From: Cladorhizidae sp. MBARI D1340-BT2
Taxonomy: Eukaryota; Porifera; Demospongiae; Poecilosclerida; Cladorhizidae
Length of the DNA: 64,000 nt
Assembly (NCBI GenBank): GCA_028752905.1
Contig: JAQNBH010000015.1
Coordinates: 32,323,529 to 32,387,528 of the forward strand
Direction: 5' to 3'
Shown here: in pieces, positions 11,068-21,820 of the stretch
Layout: each line of letters opens with the position of its first letter
Position numbering within the stretch: position 1 is the stretch's first letter
Position numbers and translations under genes: made by a program
The notes under the pieces: model-generated
What the model was told of the DNA's origin: nothing
Databases searched by the model: none
What the model saw: only the letters and a program-made list of their open reading frames with translations

Positions 11068-11717
11068 AAGTCCCCGCATGGGCGCCAACCACCACCAGGT
11101 TTGGGTACAATGTGAAGTAGGGACGCCCATTGACTGGAGGAGCGCCGGACGTTCCCAAGGTCTTCCATCTCTTTGAATGCAGCCTTTGCGACAGCGAGTT
11201 TGTCGGGGGGCAAACGCCGGGCTGGCGAGCGGAGAGGAGGAGACTGACCAGTATCGATACAAAGCTCGACCCCATGGGGGACCCTGTCCTTGCGAAAAGA
11301 CAATTCAGTGAGTTTGAGCCTAGAGGCGAGTAGGTTGGCATAGACATTGTTTACCTGAGGATGTTTGATTACGGTCAAAGGTACTGGTTGACACACAATG
11401 CTGGGTGCGGCGATGGTGGTGTGCATGGCAGAGTGAACGAGGCGTTGTCCTACCAGGTCGACTAGCAGTCCGTTGTCACGTAAGAAGTTTGCCCCGAGGA
11501 TGGCCTGGTTCACGTCAGCGACGATGAAAGACCCTTGGAAGCACTTGCTCCCAAACTGAAGTGGAATGCGACATGTGCCATAAGTTATAATTTCTGTCCC
11601 ATTGGCTGCCACTAGTGGAGCAGAATGGGCAGAGGAAGCAGCTGTGCGGTAGTCAGCAGGAGAAGCCGGGATGAGAGAGACTTCTGCACCAGCGTCGATG
11701 AGGAAGGAGCGTACCAA
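11004..11717 (-). pseudogene. Gypsy-2 protease and start of reverse transcriptase
   Basis: The 237-codon frame begins with the retropepsin active-site segment FLIDAGAEVSLIP (usual DT/SG replaced by DAG), followed by VAANGTEIITYG and LGANFLRDN, the protease flap and end. From about residue 160 the RT N-terminus follows (LPPDKLAVAKAAFKEME, SSSQWASLLHIVPKPGGGWR, CGDFR). After GDFR, near 11067, the sequence jumps to the RT/RNase H connection, so the palm with the catalytic aspartates has been deleted. The changed protease active site and the deletion both argue that this copy is inactive. Confidence 0.85.
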
Positions 11718-11851
11718 GGCCCTATCCTGGACATGTAGAAGCCTTGAGGTTGTTCAGCCAGCTGATGGGTTACCAGAGCCGTAGAACGAGCCAGGTGGTC
11801 TTGGACATCTGCTGGAAGCTGTCGTAGGAAAAGGGCCTTAAACAGGATGTG

Positions 11852-12308
11852 CTAGGAGTCCTCTCCAATGGGTAGGGATGCAAGCAACTTACTGAGGAAT
11901 GCTGATGGTGTTCCATTACCCATTTCAGGCCAGTCTAGAAGACTCTTGCTCCTCTCCAAGGGCGTTGGACCAAACACGGAAAGGAGGCGATCTTTGATGG
12001 CTTGGTAGCGAGTGCCATCAGCAGGGGGGTTCCTGATGATGTCGATCACCCTGTCCATGACCTGGCCCTTGAATGCTGCCACCATGTAGCTGTACTTGGT
12101 CTGGTCCTGGGTAATGGCAGGAACGTGGAGGTTGAATTCCGTATTCGATCCTGTCAGGCGAGAACTCTGGTAGTTTGAGGGCGACTGCATTGACTGTAGC
12201 CGCCATTAAAGCATCTGCAAGTGCTTGTGCTTCAGCCATAATGCCGAAGAGGAAGGAATTGATGCTGTTGAGCTGGAACGCTGTGAGCGTGTACGTCGGG
12301 GTCACCAA
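11852..12308 (-). pseudogene. Gypsy-2 gag remnant
   Basis: Two overlapping frames together give the Gag of this clade: LTAFQLNSINSF, then KLPEFSPDRIEY, then a frame change and ITQDQTKYSYMVAAFKGQVM, and near the end LLDWPEMGNGTPSAFLSKLL. The region with the usual CCHC knuckle, between about 11850 and 11720, is not intact. A frameshift near 12150 separates the halves. Confidence 0.75.
12291..12307 (-). promoter_or_regulatory. Primer binding site complementary to tRNA-Trp
   Basis: The plus strand here reads GTACGTCGGGGTCACCA. The last 14 bases equal the 3' end of animal tRNA-Trp including CCA. It lies one base inside the 5' LTR, as expected for a minus-strand primer site. Confidence 0.85.
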
Positions 12309-12507
12309 TGTAGGGAAGTCTATGTTTAGGATTCCCTGCGAGGTTCTGTGTCACCGTTATATTTCTTCTACCCGATAGAGAAAGAGAATTGAGAAAGACA
12401 GAGAGTATCAATACAACGTAACAAAAGGTGATCATCAATTCGAATATTTAGTATTAAAGGTCAAGGGAGTTATGTCCCGATTACTGTTCCGTAATTGCGC
12501 TGCCACA
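12309..12507 (-). repeat. Gypsy-2 5' LTR
   Basis: On the plus strand it begins TGTAGGGAAGTCTATG and ends GCGCTGCCACA. It should contain the element's promoter, but no clear TATA box is seen. Confidence 0.9.
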
Positions 12508-12689
12508 ATATAACAATATGAATATCAATTAATACACAAAATAAAAATGATAATAATAACCAATAAAAAAAATTAATTATCATTATTATATATAAACAGG
12601 CAATATCAGAGTCCATTCACACCTAATTAAGTCAGGCGAATTACTAATTAAATAATAATGATAAATAATGATAATAATAATTAAAATAA

Positions 12690-13860
12690 TAAGTTAAAAG
12701 TAGTCTGACATTTCCTGCACCCGAGATGTTCCCAGCACAGCAGCAGCGTTTCCACGGTGTATTGCTACTGACAACCTTTGGAGCAAGTATAAATTGGCCT
12801 TAGCCTCCCTAGTCTCCTCATAAATTTTTCTGCCCAACTCCTTAAAAACCAGAACCTTCCCATTCCTCCAAGGCACAACTGTGGCACCATCAGGACGTTT
12901 GCCATCATCACGATCCAAACCTACAGGTTCCAGGTAAGAGGGAATTTTGGCGGAATATAGAGATCTTTGGATCACATGATTAATAGCAGCATTTTGAGAA
13001 TGGCGGCCCTGACTCTTTCTGCAATTTAGCCCATGGGTACCCTGCTGGCCAACTGGAGCTCCACACTGAAGACACTGGTGAGGACTACAAAGCGGTACAC
13101 CAAGACAAAGACCTGTGGCAACACGAATCACATCGTCATCTATCCTCAAACCATCTGCAGACATAGGGAGGGCATGGAGCCAAGCACTTGCTTCACTCTT
13201 GGTAGCGGCTCTAACACGAGCATCATCCTGTGCTCCTTCCACAAGCTTGTTTAGGCAGGCCTTCACATGCGGAGTATCCCAACACTTTTAGAAAAAGGAT
13301 GACTCATCTGAGTGAGCGGGAAGATTTATGTCTTTGCTCCACACCTCCATACCTAACTGAAAAGCAGGATCACTACAGCCCTCAAATGTAGTGGGCAAGA
13401 TTCGGTGAACTAGATCGAGGGAACCCGAAGCGGATACCAGGAAAGCTGATGGAGCCAACATGGCAGCACTTCTGATCCCAAGACCACTAAATTTGACTGG
13501 CAAAGAGGCCTATAGCCAAGTATCACTGTGCGATGGGATGCTAACATTGGTGATGTTGCTGAAGATAGCACACTGAACAGAGTCAAATTCTTTGAGCTTT
13601 AACGGAGAAGAAAATAAGGGAGAAGTGCGGAGATTGTATAATAACTTTGGCATGGAGAAGGCATGACGGAGGAGACACAAAGTATCATGTGAATAAAGAT
13701 GGCTTAGCCTACTGCCCAAGAGCTCCAAGAGTTTAGTCCTGGACTCAATACATCTCTCAATGCCTTCCAGGCCACCAATGTAGAGCCTAGTAGAGTGGCT
13801 ACTTCAGGGTTCACCACTTGAATACCTGGGATAGCACATAAGAATTCACCAATCAAATAT
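12690..13860 (-). mobile_element. 5'-truncated LINE with restriction-like endonuclease C-terminus
   Basis: Minus-strand frames in order encode the post-palm RT region (NPEVATLLGS, SRLSHLYSHDTLCLLRHAFS, MPKLLYNLRTSP) and then a C-terminal zinc knuckle and nuclease (CLQCGAPVGQQGTHGLNC; GRHSQNAAINHVIQ; DGKRPDGATVVPW). The C-x2-C..H-x4-C knuckle followed by RPDG fits the PD-(D/E)XK endonuclease of R2/NeSL-like non-LTR retrotransposons. The last block is VLVFKELGRKIYEETREAKA and QRLSVAIHRGNAAAVLGT. A deletion between VLV and FKELG removes the end of the nuclease. The copy starts after the RT catalytic motif and is dead. Confidence 0.75.
12694..13266 (-). pseudogene. LINE C-terminal zinc knuckle and REL endonuclease fragment
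   Basis: This 190-codon open frame is the best preserved part of the LINE copy. Residues about 62-82 hold the CCHC knuckle, about 84-100 the RHxxNxxI segment, and about 126-131 the KRPDG motif that supplies a catalytic Asp in this nuclease family. The stretch after the nuclease is shortened. Related proteins carry a longer segment between the LVWD-type strand and the QRLS block. Confidence 0.75.
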
Positions 13861-14034
13861 AAATATATAATATATATATATAAATTATATTTTTTTTAAT
13901 AAATAAAAATATAAAACAAATAATAAATTGTTAAATCAATAAATAATTAGATAACTAAGACATGCCTGAAATTAAAATATCAGCCAAGAATGATGAATAA
14001 CTAAATACAGATAAATTATGGTGGTTATGGCCAA

Positions 14035-14130
14035 GTTCAGGTTCTTGAGAGTGGCTTCCCAGTAGCCAGGAAATTCTATTCCACGGTCTCGATTTAACCG
14101 CTCACACTTTGGTGCTAGGTTGATGAAAAA
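14035..14130 (-). repeat. Interspersed repeat, member 2
   Basis: Matches 7185-7285 (AAGTTCAGGTTCTTGAGAGT, AGCCAGG, CTCACACTTTGGTGCT). Preceded on the plus strand by AT-rich low-complexity DNA, as in member 1. Confidence 0.6.
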
Positions 14131-15680
14131 GCCTCCTTCACTAGCAGTCCTTCACTGTCATTTTGCCAGGTAGTAAACTTTCTACTGGTATCTTGATGTT
14201 GTTTTACTCTGGGGGTACTCATTTAATATATGTTTTGGTCGGGGAAAAGTGAACTTTACGACATCCTACATGATTTGGCACCATTTGTTTGATGTTTAAG
14301 GTTCAGACATGACTTTTTCCACAAGCGAAAGTGCACCAGAGCCATCTGATGGTATATTTCAATTTTAGTGTAAAACAACCCAGGTTTTATCTGAGGAAGA
14401 ACCAGGGATGTGCCCCCCCACACACACACACAACTCAATTTTTGTATAATTTTCTATGTCAACTAAACAGGTAAACTGCATCTTAATCATACTCCCCATA
14501 TTTGTATCCGATATCACCGACTTAATTTCATTGGCATAGTAAGAACATATGGCAGTTACCAAATTTTCCCAATCACCCCCACCCTCCACCAAAAACTAAA
14601 TCCCAAAGTAAATCTTTCTTCAGCCCTCCCAAGTGAAAAAGAGTTTACACCCCCGAGTTAGTGTGGCATAGATAAGAATGCGTGATCTATGGTACCTATA
14701 TGTGTGAATGGGTATTCTGTAGTTCTTTGCTCTAATGGAGCAAGGAAACCCTCCTTTATTCACCACCTACAGCACCTTTGGAAGATTTTGGAAATGCCCA
14801 ACGTGGGCAGGAATTCAGTGGACCATGATCATAACCTCTCCTTAAATTTGGCTATACAGGTGATACACTAATTAATGTATATAAGAATTTTCTTCTTCAC
14901 TACCAGCAAGATCTCATTAAGTTCTTCACTAGTCTCTCATATACCCAATACTCTGAGACATAGTTCTTCAACAACAAATGAGAGAGAGAGAGAGGGAAAA
15001 ATCATAATCTAGTGTCTGGAGAATATGCCAGATCCACGCAGCAGCATTCCATCAGAGACTCTGACATAGTCCTTGTTAACTCAGTGGGCTGTGTTCCAAC
15101 ATAATAGTAATAAGGGGTACCTAAAGGAGAATATTAAAATCAACTTGTGTTAGAACTTTGGAGTTCCATAGATTTTGCACAATTCTCTCCATGAGCTTTA
15201 TATATAGCTTAAAAGTCTTTGTGAGCTCTCTTTTGATTAAAAAAATAATGTGGATATCAAATTACTTGCAGCCAAAGTGAGGTTCCTTACAATCTGACTG
15301 CCTGAATTTTCTGCATTGTAGCTCCTGATTTGGAAGTGCTTGGAAGCTGAAATTAGTGGCTTTGGCAAGTGGAAGTTCTACTCTATGGGGTAAGTGTCTT
15401 CATTATGGGAATAAGTAGTCAAGTTAGTGTGGGTCCTTAAAATCAAGTGTGTATTTTTATGAATTTGTCAATGCCCATGCTAGAACACTTAGCTCTGACA
15501 GTCGGCTCTCACACAGTCTTTTCCCAAAACAGCTTTGTTTGTCTGAAGCTTTGATAACTCCTTCCTTAGTTCTACCTTCAGATGAATCAGCTTGCTGAAG
15601 TTAGGTTGACTAATGAACCACCAGATGCATTCAGCTTCTTTACATCAATAATTTGCATACCTTAAACACTAAAGATGATA
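14131..15680. other. No recognised gene
   Basis: Contains a short CA tract (about 14420-14434) and a short GA tract (about 14980-14996). The segment 15160-15410 resembles the flank of the palindromic element at 5490-5720 (GGAGTTCCATAGATTTTGCA against GAGCTCCGTAGATTCTGCA). No coding evidence. Confidence 0.45.
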
Positions 15681-15689
15681 AGAAATTAG

Positions 15690-16450
15690 TACAAAGACCT
15701 GACAAAATTTCCTGAAATGCCCATGCCTACGGATAGTGTGCCCAAGATATTGCACTACCTTGCAGAGAAAAGAATACCTCAAAAGCTATATCATGAGATT
15801 ACTTTTACATAGTCTTTCCAACACCAACTGAAGATGGGCAATGTGTTCTTCAATTGTCTGTGATCATACAAGAATACCATCTTTGCAAACATTCCACTCG
15901 AATACAGCTAACAAAGTTTGCATCAATTATTGGAACGTTGAGGGTGCATTACATAACCCAAATGGCATACATTTGAACTTAAACAACCCACAGTGAGTAG
16001 TGAAAGCTGTTTCCACAGTAAGTTCAATCTAGTTGGATCTGCTACTATCTAGGAGATAGATCAACAGTGGTAAAATACTGATCCCTGCTGATCATGTACT
16101 AGATGTCTTCAATTCCATGAAGAGAATAATTATGTCCTTTTGGGTAATAGCATTTAGACATAATTATGTAGTCGATGAATAATTTTGTTGGAGCATCCTT
16201 TTTGGGCACAAGGACTACAGGCAGGGCTACAAACTGAGCTTCACTATACGCTTCTTTATCATGTTAGACATCATAGATGTGCAAATGGAATATGCCATGT
16301 GTATTGGTTTATAGGGGGATGAACCCCAGTGTCAATTTCATGATATACAACATATGTACAACCTATATCGTCATCTACTAAGGCCAGCATATCATCAAAG
16401 TTCAGTTTAAACTGTTCCAACTGATCCTGCTACAATCACTTTGGCCACTC
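15690..16450 (-). pseudogene. Gypsy-3 reverse transcriptase fragment
   Basis: The minus strand encodes ALPVVLVPKKDAP (near 16230), then MPFGLCNAPSTFQ (near 15960), then a mutated catalytic block with TIEEHIAHLQLVLERL (near 15830) and VQYLGHTIRRHG (near 15745). These are RT motifs in the right order. The YxDD block is degraded to KDGIL, and stops interrupt all frames. Confidence 0.75.
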
Positions 16451-16459
16451 CACAGACTC

Positions 16460-18680
16460 AAAAAAATATCTGTTTACATTTATATACATCAGTACAATTC
16501 TTAACTGCCACACAATCACTTCCAGCTTCCATACTCTTTTAACCACCATATTACTGTTCCATCATGTGATTAGTTACAGTTTCACCCCTTCATTGAGTTG
16601 GTTGTCAATCTAATGCAACCTCTACTAAAAAAAAGTAACGAACCATGGAGATCCATACCTCTAGTTTCTACTAGCTCTAAGTAAATAAATCATAGTGCAG
16701 TATTGCTTTCTGGATGTTGAAACGAACAGAGAAATGCTGCGGCTGAAGTTTGAGTCATCATGAAGAAGTGGCCTAATTCAACACCAGTTACTTTAGCTTC
16801 CCAAATTCATAACTATGTTATGAATTACTCCCAATAAATAATTATTGTACATTATGATATTATATGAATGGGGAAACAGCAATGATAGCAATGTAGCTAC
16901 ATTAGTCAAGGTTCCCGTATGCCCACTTTTCCATGCCGAGAGCATGCCAATTCTGGCAGAAGAGCATCACAGTAGAATGGTTTATGTTTTGACAAAATCA
17001 CAGCACTCCCTTTCTGTGCAGTACAGCTGGTGCAGTACAGCAGACACTGTGTCTGATGGTAAAAGTCATTTTAATACTATAATCAATTTTTGTGTAGAAA
17101 TAGGTTAAATTGGTGCATGCTTCTTCCAAGCTCTTTTTTCATGTACTAAAAGGATTTCTAATCACCATTAATCCAAAGGTGGGTGTCTGTACTGACCCAT
17201 CAGGGCTAGTCATGCCAAATTACTGTCGCTGGCTTAGTATTATTGCCGTATTCTCTAGATTTGTATGCATATAATGGGCAATTTATGTATGCCACCCGCA
17301 GTAAGTTCTATAAATAAACTTGGGTATGGCCTTTAAAAAAACAGGATTCATCACTCGATCTATATATCTTACAAAAGCAATATTTATGCTTCAAACAAAC
17401 ATAGTTTCTTCATCAATATCAAAATTCTATCCAAACAGTAGCCAATCCCATAGCCAATCCCCCTTAGCAAATACACTAGCACTCTCACTACCACCAATAA
17501 ACAAGAAATTAATTTCTACACCGCCATTGTTTTCATTTCTGCATCCATCTGATCCACCAAAACCACACCCAATCTCACTACATGCTCACATGTGTCACAT
17601 AATTTCTTACTAATCCCACAGATTATCACCTGCTAATTTACACACACCTGACACAAATCCTAACCTAGAGACCCTTTCCAAGCAAACTACTACATGCTGG
17701 AAATTTACCATTGGCCTTTCCCTATCAGTCACTCACAGTAGTGACATAGGAGCACCAATACTAAGTACTTCAGGTTCAAATTCAATCAAATACAACTACC
17801 CTCTATAATTCCATTTCCACCTCAGCTTCAATTAAACAAGCCCTGGCTGGAATTGTCTTAGATTGGACAAAGCTGACAATAAGATTTCAATCTATAAATA
17901 CTGCTGCTCTCCTCAGAGGTTGCCCTCTGGCATTCAGAAATTAGAAACCAAGTGCTGGTGCTGCATTCATGCCAATTAAACAGGTCTGACTGCTATCAGG
18001 CTGTAAAACAGGGACAGATATATTATCTTCCTCCACACTCATATTGACTGTCACCATCGTTTTCCAGCTTTGCTATCCTTACCAAATAGGTGAACAAAAT
18101 GCTGATTGAAACTTAAGTACAAGCCAGATTCTGGACTGTGAAGTTGTGTCGACCATAGCAATCACCTCTAGCTATACCCATAATGTTCACACCCAATTCC
18201 AGGGTGGCACCTACATCTTCTGTGCTTCCATGTACTACTGTTCTAACAAACTGTCACTGATACTGAGCAAACCTTGCCCCATGTGACATCTTCTGGTATC
18301 CATAATATCTTTCACCTGATCATCAAGGGAAAGAGCTCCCCTGATCTAACTGTACATGAGGTCTTCTCAACACTTGATTCCAGCTGCTTGAAGACTTCCC
18401 TGGCACCTCACTTCTGTCCACTCTCTGAGAAAGAATCACTTCATAATGGACTACCTTCTCTAATGATGGGTGGAAAACTGTGTGCTCAGCATTTATAGTA
18501 AGATTGCTCAACCTTCCAGTTTCTTCCCTTTTGGCTCCTTTGCTCAAGGGTAGCAGTACCCCTGTACTGCTGATCATGTCAATGACATCTCCTGGAACTC
18601 ATTGAAGGATTGTCTGACCTTAGGTGCCACTAGCTTTTACTGCTATTTTGGCAACAACATCTGCCTTTCTGCAACCTGTC
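16460..18680. other. Interior of Gypsy-3 without recognisable domains
   Basis: Short ORFs on both strands (for example 87 codons at 16845-17108 and 97 at 17320-17613, plus strand) show no known motif. Given the flanking Gag and RT on the minus strand this should be decayed protease and spacer or a later insertion. I cannot distinguish these. Confidence 0.4.
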
Positions 18681-18687
18681 CAGCTCC

Positions 18688-18942
18688 TTAGCACCTAAAA
18701 ATTGTCTTTGCCAAAGACAACAACTGTAAACCCAAGCTTCTCCAGAGACTCATCTGTCTGTATAGCTGATGAATCTCGAGACCCCTTAGTTCATCAATAT
18801 TGACTGGTTGAAATCTAACCTTGAGTGCTGTCACTAGCTCAGTGTAATTGCTATGCCTTTCTGATGTTAACAACTGAAACAACTGTAAGGTAGTCTTAGT
18901 GAGATGAACTTGAGTTGATAGCACTTCTGTTCTTCTGACCAA
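18688..18942 (-). pseudogene. Gypsy-3 gag fragment
   Basis: The frame contains HLTKTTLQLFQLLTSERHSN, then YTELVTALKVRFQPVN, LRGLEIHQLYRQMS and SLGLQLLSLAKTIF. This pattern of a capsid helix followed by L..RF and then S.E.LG..L..L matches Gag capsid-like regions of gypsy elements. No knuckle follows in frame. Confidence 0.6.
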
Positions 18943-19235
18943 GACAATAAAGCAGCTCTTCCCTCAAACCTTTCCAGCTCCTCTCCAGACTGTTTTCCTC
19001 GACCTCAATATCTTAAACACTAAAGGAGTAGCAATCTCTAGCTACAGCTAAAGCATTGGCTTGTGAAGCTAGCAGTTTAAAATGAGACTCCAATCAAAAT
19101 ATCAGCAAGCCACGCACCACACATGCCTCACTGCACAATCTCTTACACTTATCGCTGTGCATCACTCACAAGCTTGATGTCAGTAAAACCTCTGACAGGT
19201 AGTTTCCTGGCTCCTGCAAACCACAAGATGAATGG

Positions 19236-19338
19236 GGAGAACGTGGCAAACCATACCAATGCAGAGAATGTGGCAAACCACACGGATGCAGAGAACGTGG
19301 CAAACTACACCAATGCAGAGAACGTGGGAAGATATCGA
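19236..19338 (+). repeat. 27-bp tandem repeats inside the LTR
   Basis: About four copies of a unit like AACGTGGCAAACCATACCAATGCAGAG (shortened here to its core GTGGCAAACCA). In frame they encode a NAENVANHT-type nonapeptide. The same array recurs in the right LTR at about 19907-20009. Confidence 0.85.
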
Positions 19339-19378
19339 CGATCGCGAGTTCGACCTCGGGAGGAGAACACAGATGACA

Positions 19379-19848
19379 AGTGTGAACATTCCTTTAACTT
19401 GCTTAAAGAAGTGCTCACTAGTGAGCCAGTGCTAACGACCCCGGATTGGGCGAGGAAGTTCACTCTACAGACGGATGCGTCAGCCACTGGACTGGGATAC
19501 GTGCTGAGCCAAAAAGATCAAGCTGGAGACGAGCATCCTGTAGCCTTTGGCTCGAAGAAACTGCTACCCAGGGAACAAAAGTACTCGGCTATAGAGCGTG
19601 AGGCTTTAGCGATTGTGCAGGGTGTCAAGCACTTTAGGACTTACCTGCAAGGCACAATGTTTCACATTGAGACTATCACGATCCTCTCACACATCTTGGA
19701 AGCCTGAAAGATGCACATGCAAGATTGGCTAGATGGGCTTTATCACTGCAGTCTTACCGGTTCACTGTAAGCCACAGAGCTGGTACGGCAAACGCCAATG
19801 CTGATGGATTGTCTCGTGACCAGGGCTCACGATCAAAGGAAAAGGGAA
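19379..19848 (+). pseudogene. Gypsy-4 RNase H fragment
   Basis: Encodes HSFNLLKEVLTSEPVLTTPD, FTLQTDASATGLGYVLSQKD, LPREQKYSAIEREALAIVQG and HFRTYLQG, then after a frame change RLARWALSLQSYRFTVSHRA and NANADGLSRDQG. The catalytic Asp (QTDAS) and Glu (EREAL) are present. One shift near 19690-19720 breaks it. Upstream RT is absent. The tail NADGLSRDQG runs straight into the purine tract and LTR, with no integrase after it. Confidence 0.8.
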
Positions 19849-20329
19849 TGTCAGTGAAACCTCTGACAGGTAGTTTCCTGGATCCTGCAAACCACAAGTT
19901 GAATGGGGAGAACGTGGCAAACCATACCAATGCAGAGAACGTGGCAAACCACACGGATGCAGAGAACGTGGCAAACCACAACAATGCAGAGAACGTGGGA
20001 AGATATCGACGATCGCGAGTTCGACCTCGGGAGGAGAACACAGATGACAAAACTATTGCGTGGACTCGGGAGCGAGCTCCTGATAGGTTGCCACGAAGTC
20101 ACCTTGGAGACAAGTGACATCAAACTGAACAAGTAGCTCGTAATTATAAAAGGACTGAACTTTGTATACTATTGAGAGAGGGCGTTAAAAAGTGAGAGTT
20201 GTCTTTATTGAGTATGAATTGTTATTGAGTAAGAGCACTTGATTGATTCGTTATCCTTGGGATATATTAGCACTAGACTCTTGCTAATTAGCGACATGGC
20301 AAAGGGTGCTGTGTTTGTTGTTAAACAAC

Positions 20330-21820
20330 TATGGGCAGGGTCACCAAGTGTAGCATCAACTATCTTCTAAATAATATTCAGCAAGATATCTGTCCAGACA
20401 TTCACATATTGTTACTATAGTATCTATAAGTAATGTTATAGCTAATGCAAAATAATATTTAACACTAGAATGGACCACACTACAGAGCAACTTTCGTCAT
20501 ACAATTTTGATTACCTGAAAAGATACAATCTTGGCAGAAACATACACTTGTCTATTTTACTTTATGCAACACTTATCTAGCAGCCCTATTTTATTATTAT
20601 TATTATTATTATGAACTTTACAATAATTATGACAGGTTTTTTTTTGTTGTTGTTCTTTGTATTGTTGCAATGTCGATATTATGCTTATTCCATAGCAGAA
20701 CTTTCACCAGTTCCTCATAGAGGGGATCTCTGTTGTAGTGCAGGAGGAATGCTGCTTCAGTTCTGGTAACCGATTAGTAGGGTTGGAAAACATTTATGCT
20801 AACTATATAGCTACATTAGTAGCTAGTGGTGGCTATAGTTATAACAATTTTTTTCTTCCTTTTTTATATTGTATGTAAATTATTGAATATTAATTTACTA
20901 CTCCGTATTGAATTGTAATTTTTCTTCTGCATTATATTGCTAACCAGCTACATGTTATATTTTCACTTTATTAATTGATCGTTCCTAAAAAGATAAAAAT
21001 ATTATTATTGTAAACTTTTGTATTAACTTGTAGCTGCAATCGATATTTTTGTTTGTTTTACTGTTGTTGTTAGTCGTTCATAGTATATTTTTGTATTTAT
21101 TACTGTGATGTCTCCCACATAGGCTCCAACTTATTCATATGTAGAAGCATCAGGAATATTAGCCACACCCACCGGTAATTACTGTCCAACCCATCATTAT
21201 TTAGTAACTAAGCCATTTTGATATAACCACAACCAAAAGATATATTTTGAAAGCGTCTTTGCCAGTGTACACAGCATTAAAAATCATTCCATGACCTAGT
21301 TAAGATGTATGCCTTTCACAGCTGTCTGGACTATTATAATACTTAAAGGACTACATCCAAGAAACAGGACAAATCAAAAAAAATCCAGGACCCTCCTTGA
21401 AGGTTGGAGCATGCTCTTGGTATATATTAGCTATGTATTATCAGATATTGGGGGGGAAATTAATGTTGTGTATCCCTACCATAGCTGGATTTACACAGCA
21501 CTTTTTTAAAAATAGTGACGTTATTTTACACAATATTTTATATTCAACAGGGAGTGCAAAAATGTCCCTAGCAACCATGGTTGATGTTATAGCATTGGTG
21601 TTGACAAACAGTGTGGTCAACTGTAGGTTTCCTAGCAACTGACCACAGATGATGAATATCATTATAACATTTGATTGTTTGTTTTGATTGTATTTTTAGG
21701 CAGAAAATGGACAGATAACTGGAGATTACATCATGATGTAAATATAGTAAGCACACACTCACTATTGGCCACTCAAATTACTGCACTACATAAAGTTTTT
21801 CTTGTCATCCAGGAACCTAG
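20330..21820. other. No recognised gene
   Basis: Contains a short ATT run (about 20592-20611) and AT-rich DNA. Overlapping short ORFs near 21309-21762 on both strands lack motifs. Confidence 0.4.

Larger units (their letters stand above)
9087..12507 (-). mobile_element. LTR retrotransposon, CsRn1-like Ty3/gypsy (Gypsy-2)
   Basis: Two LTRs of about 200-213 bp (9087-9299 and 12309-12507) bracket gag, protease, partial RT, RNase H and integrase on the minus strand. LTR ends are TG..CA. Next to the 5' LTR (right side) the sequence TGGTGACCCCGACGT matches the complement of the 3' end of animal tRNA-Trp, the primer used by CsRn1-type elements. The 3' LTR is preceded on the minus strand by a purine tract (GGGGGGAG). 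Flanks show only an imperfect short duplication (ATAG/ATAT). Frames are broken and the RT palm is missing, so the copy is dead. One LTR has a small insertion and several substitutions relative to the other. Confidence 0.9.
15690..18970 (-). mobile_element. Ty3/gypsy retrotransposon remnant (Gypsy-3)
   Basis: Right to left: a Gag segment (18942-18688), about 2.2 kb of unrecognised sequence where the knuckle and protease would lie, then an RT domain (about 16450-15690) in broken frames. Order and spacing fit a single minus-strand element. RNase H, integrase and LTRs were not found. Old and heavily mutated. Confidence 0.65.
19178..20049 (+). mobile_element. Collapsed LTR element with RNase H between two 201-bp direct repeats (Gypsy-4)
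   Basis: Direct repeats at 19178-19378 and 19849-20049 begin TGTCAGT and end GATGACA. Between them lies an RNase H coding segment and, directly before the right repeat, the purine tract AAAGGAAAAGGGAA. In the right copy the LTR probably continues to about 20330 (TATAAAAGG at 20146, then a TTGTTAAACA end), so the left repeat is likely an LTR truncated by a deletion that runs into RNase H. The reading frame passes through LTR, RNase H, purine tract and LTR again. The LTR carries about four 27-bp repeats. Confidence 0.7.

Noticed and set aside
19178..20049. Host gene with NAENVANHT repeats
   Set aside because: The repeats lie within a direct repeat bounded by TG..CA next to a purine tract and RNase H, so they belong to an LTR.
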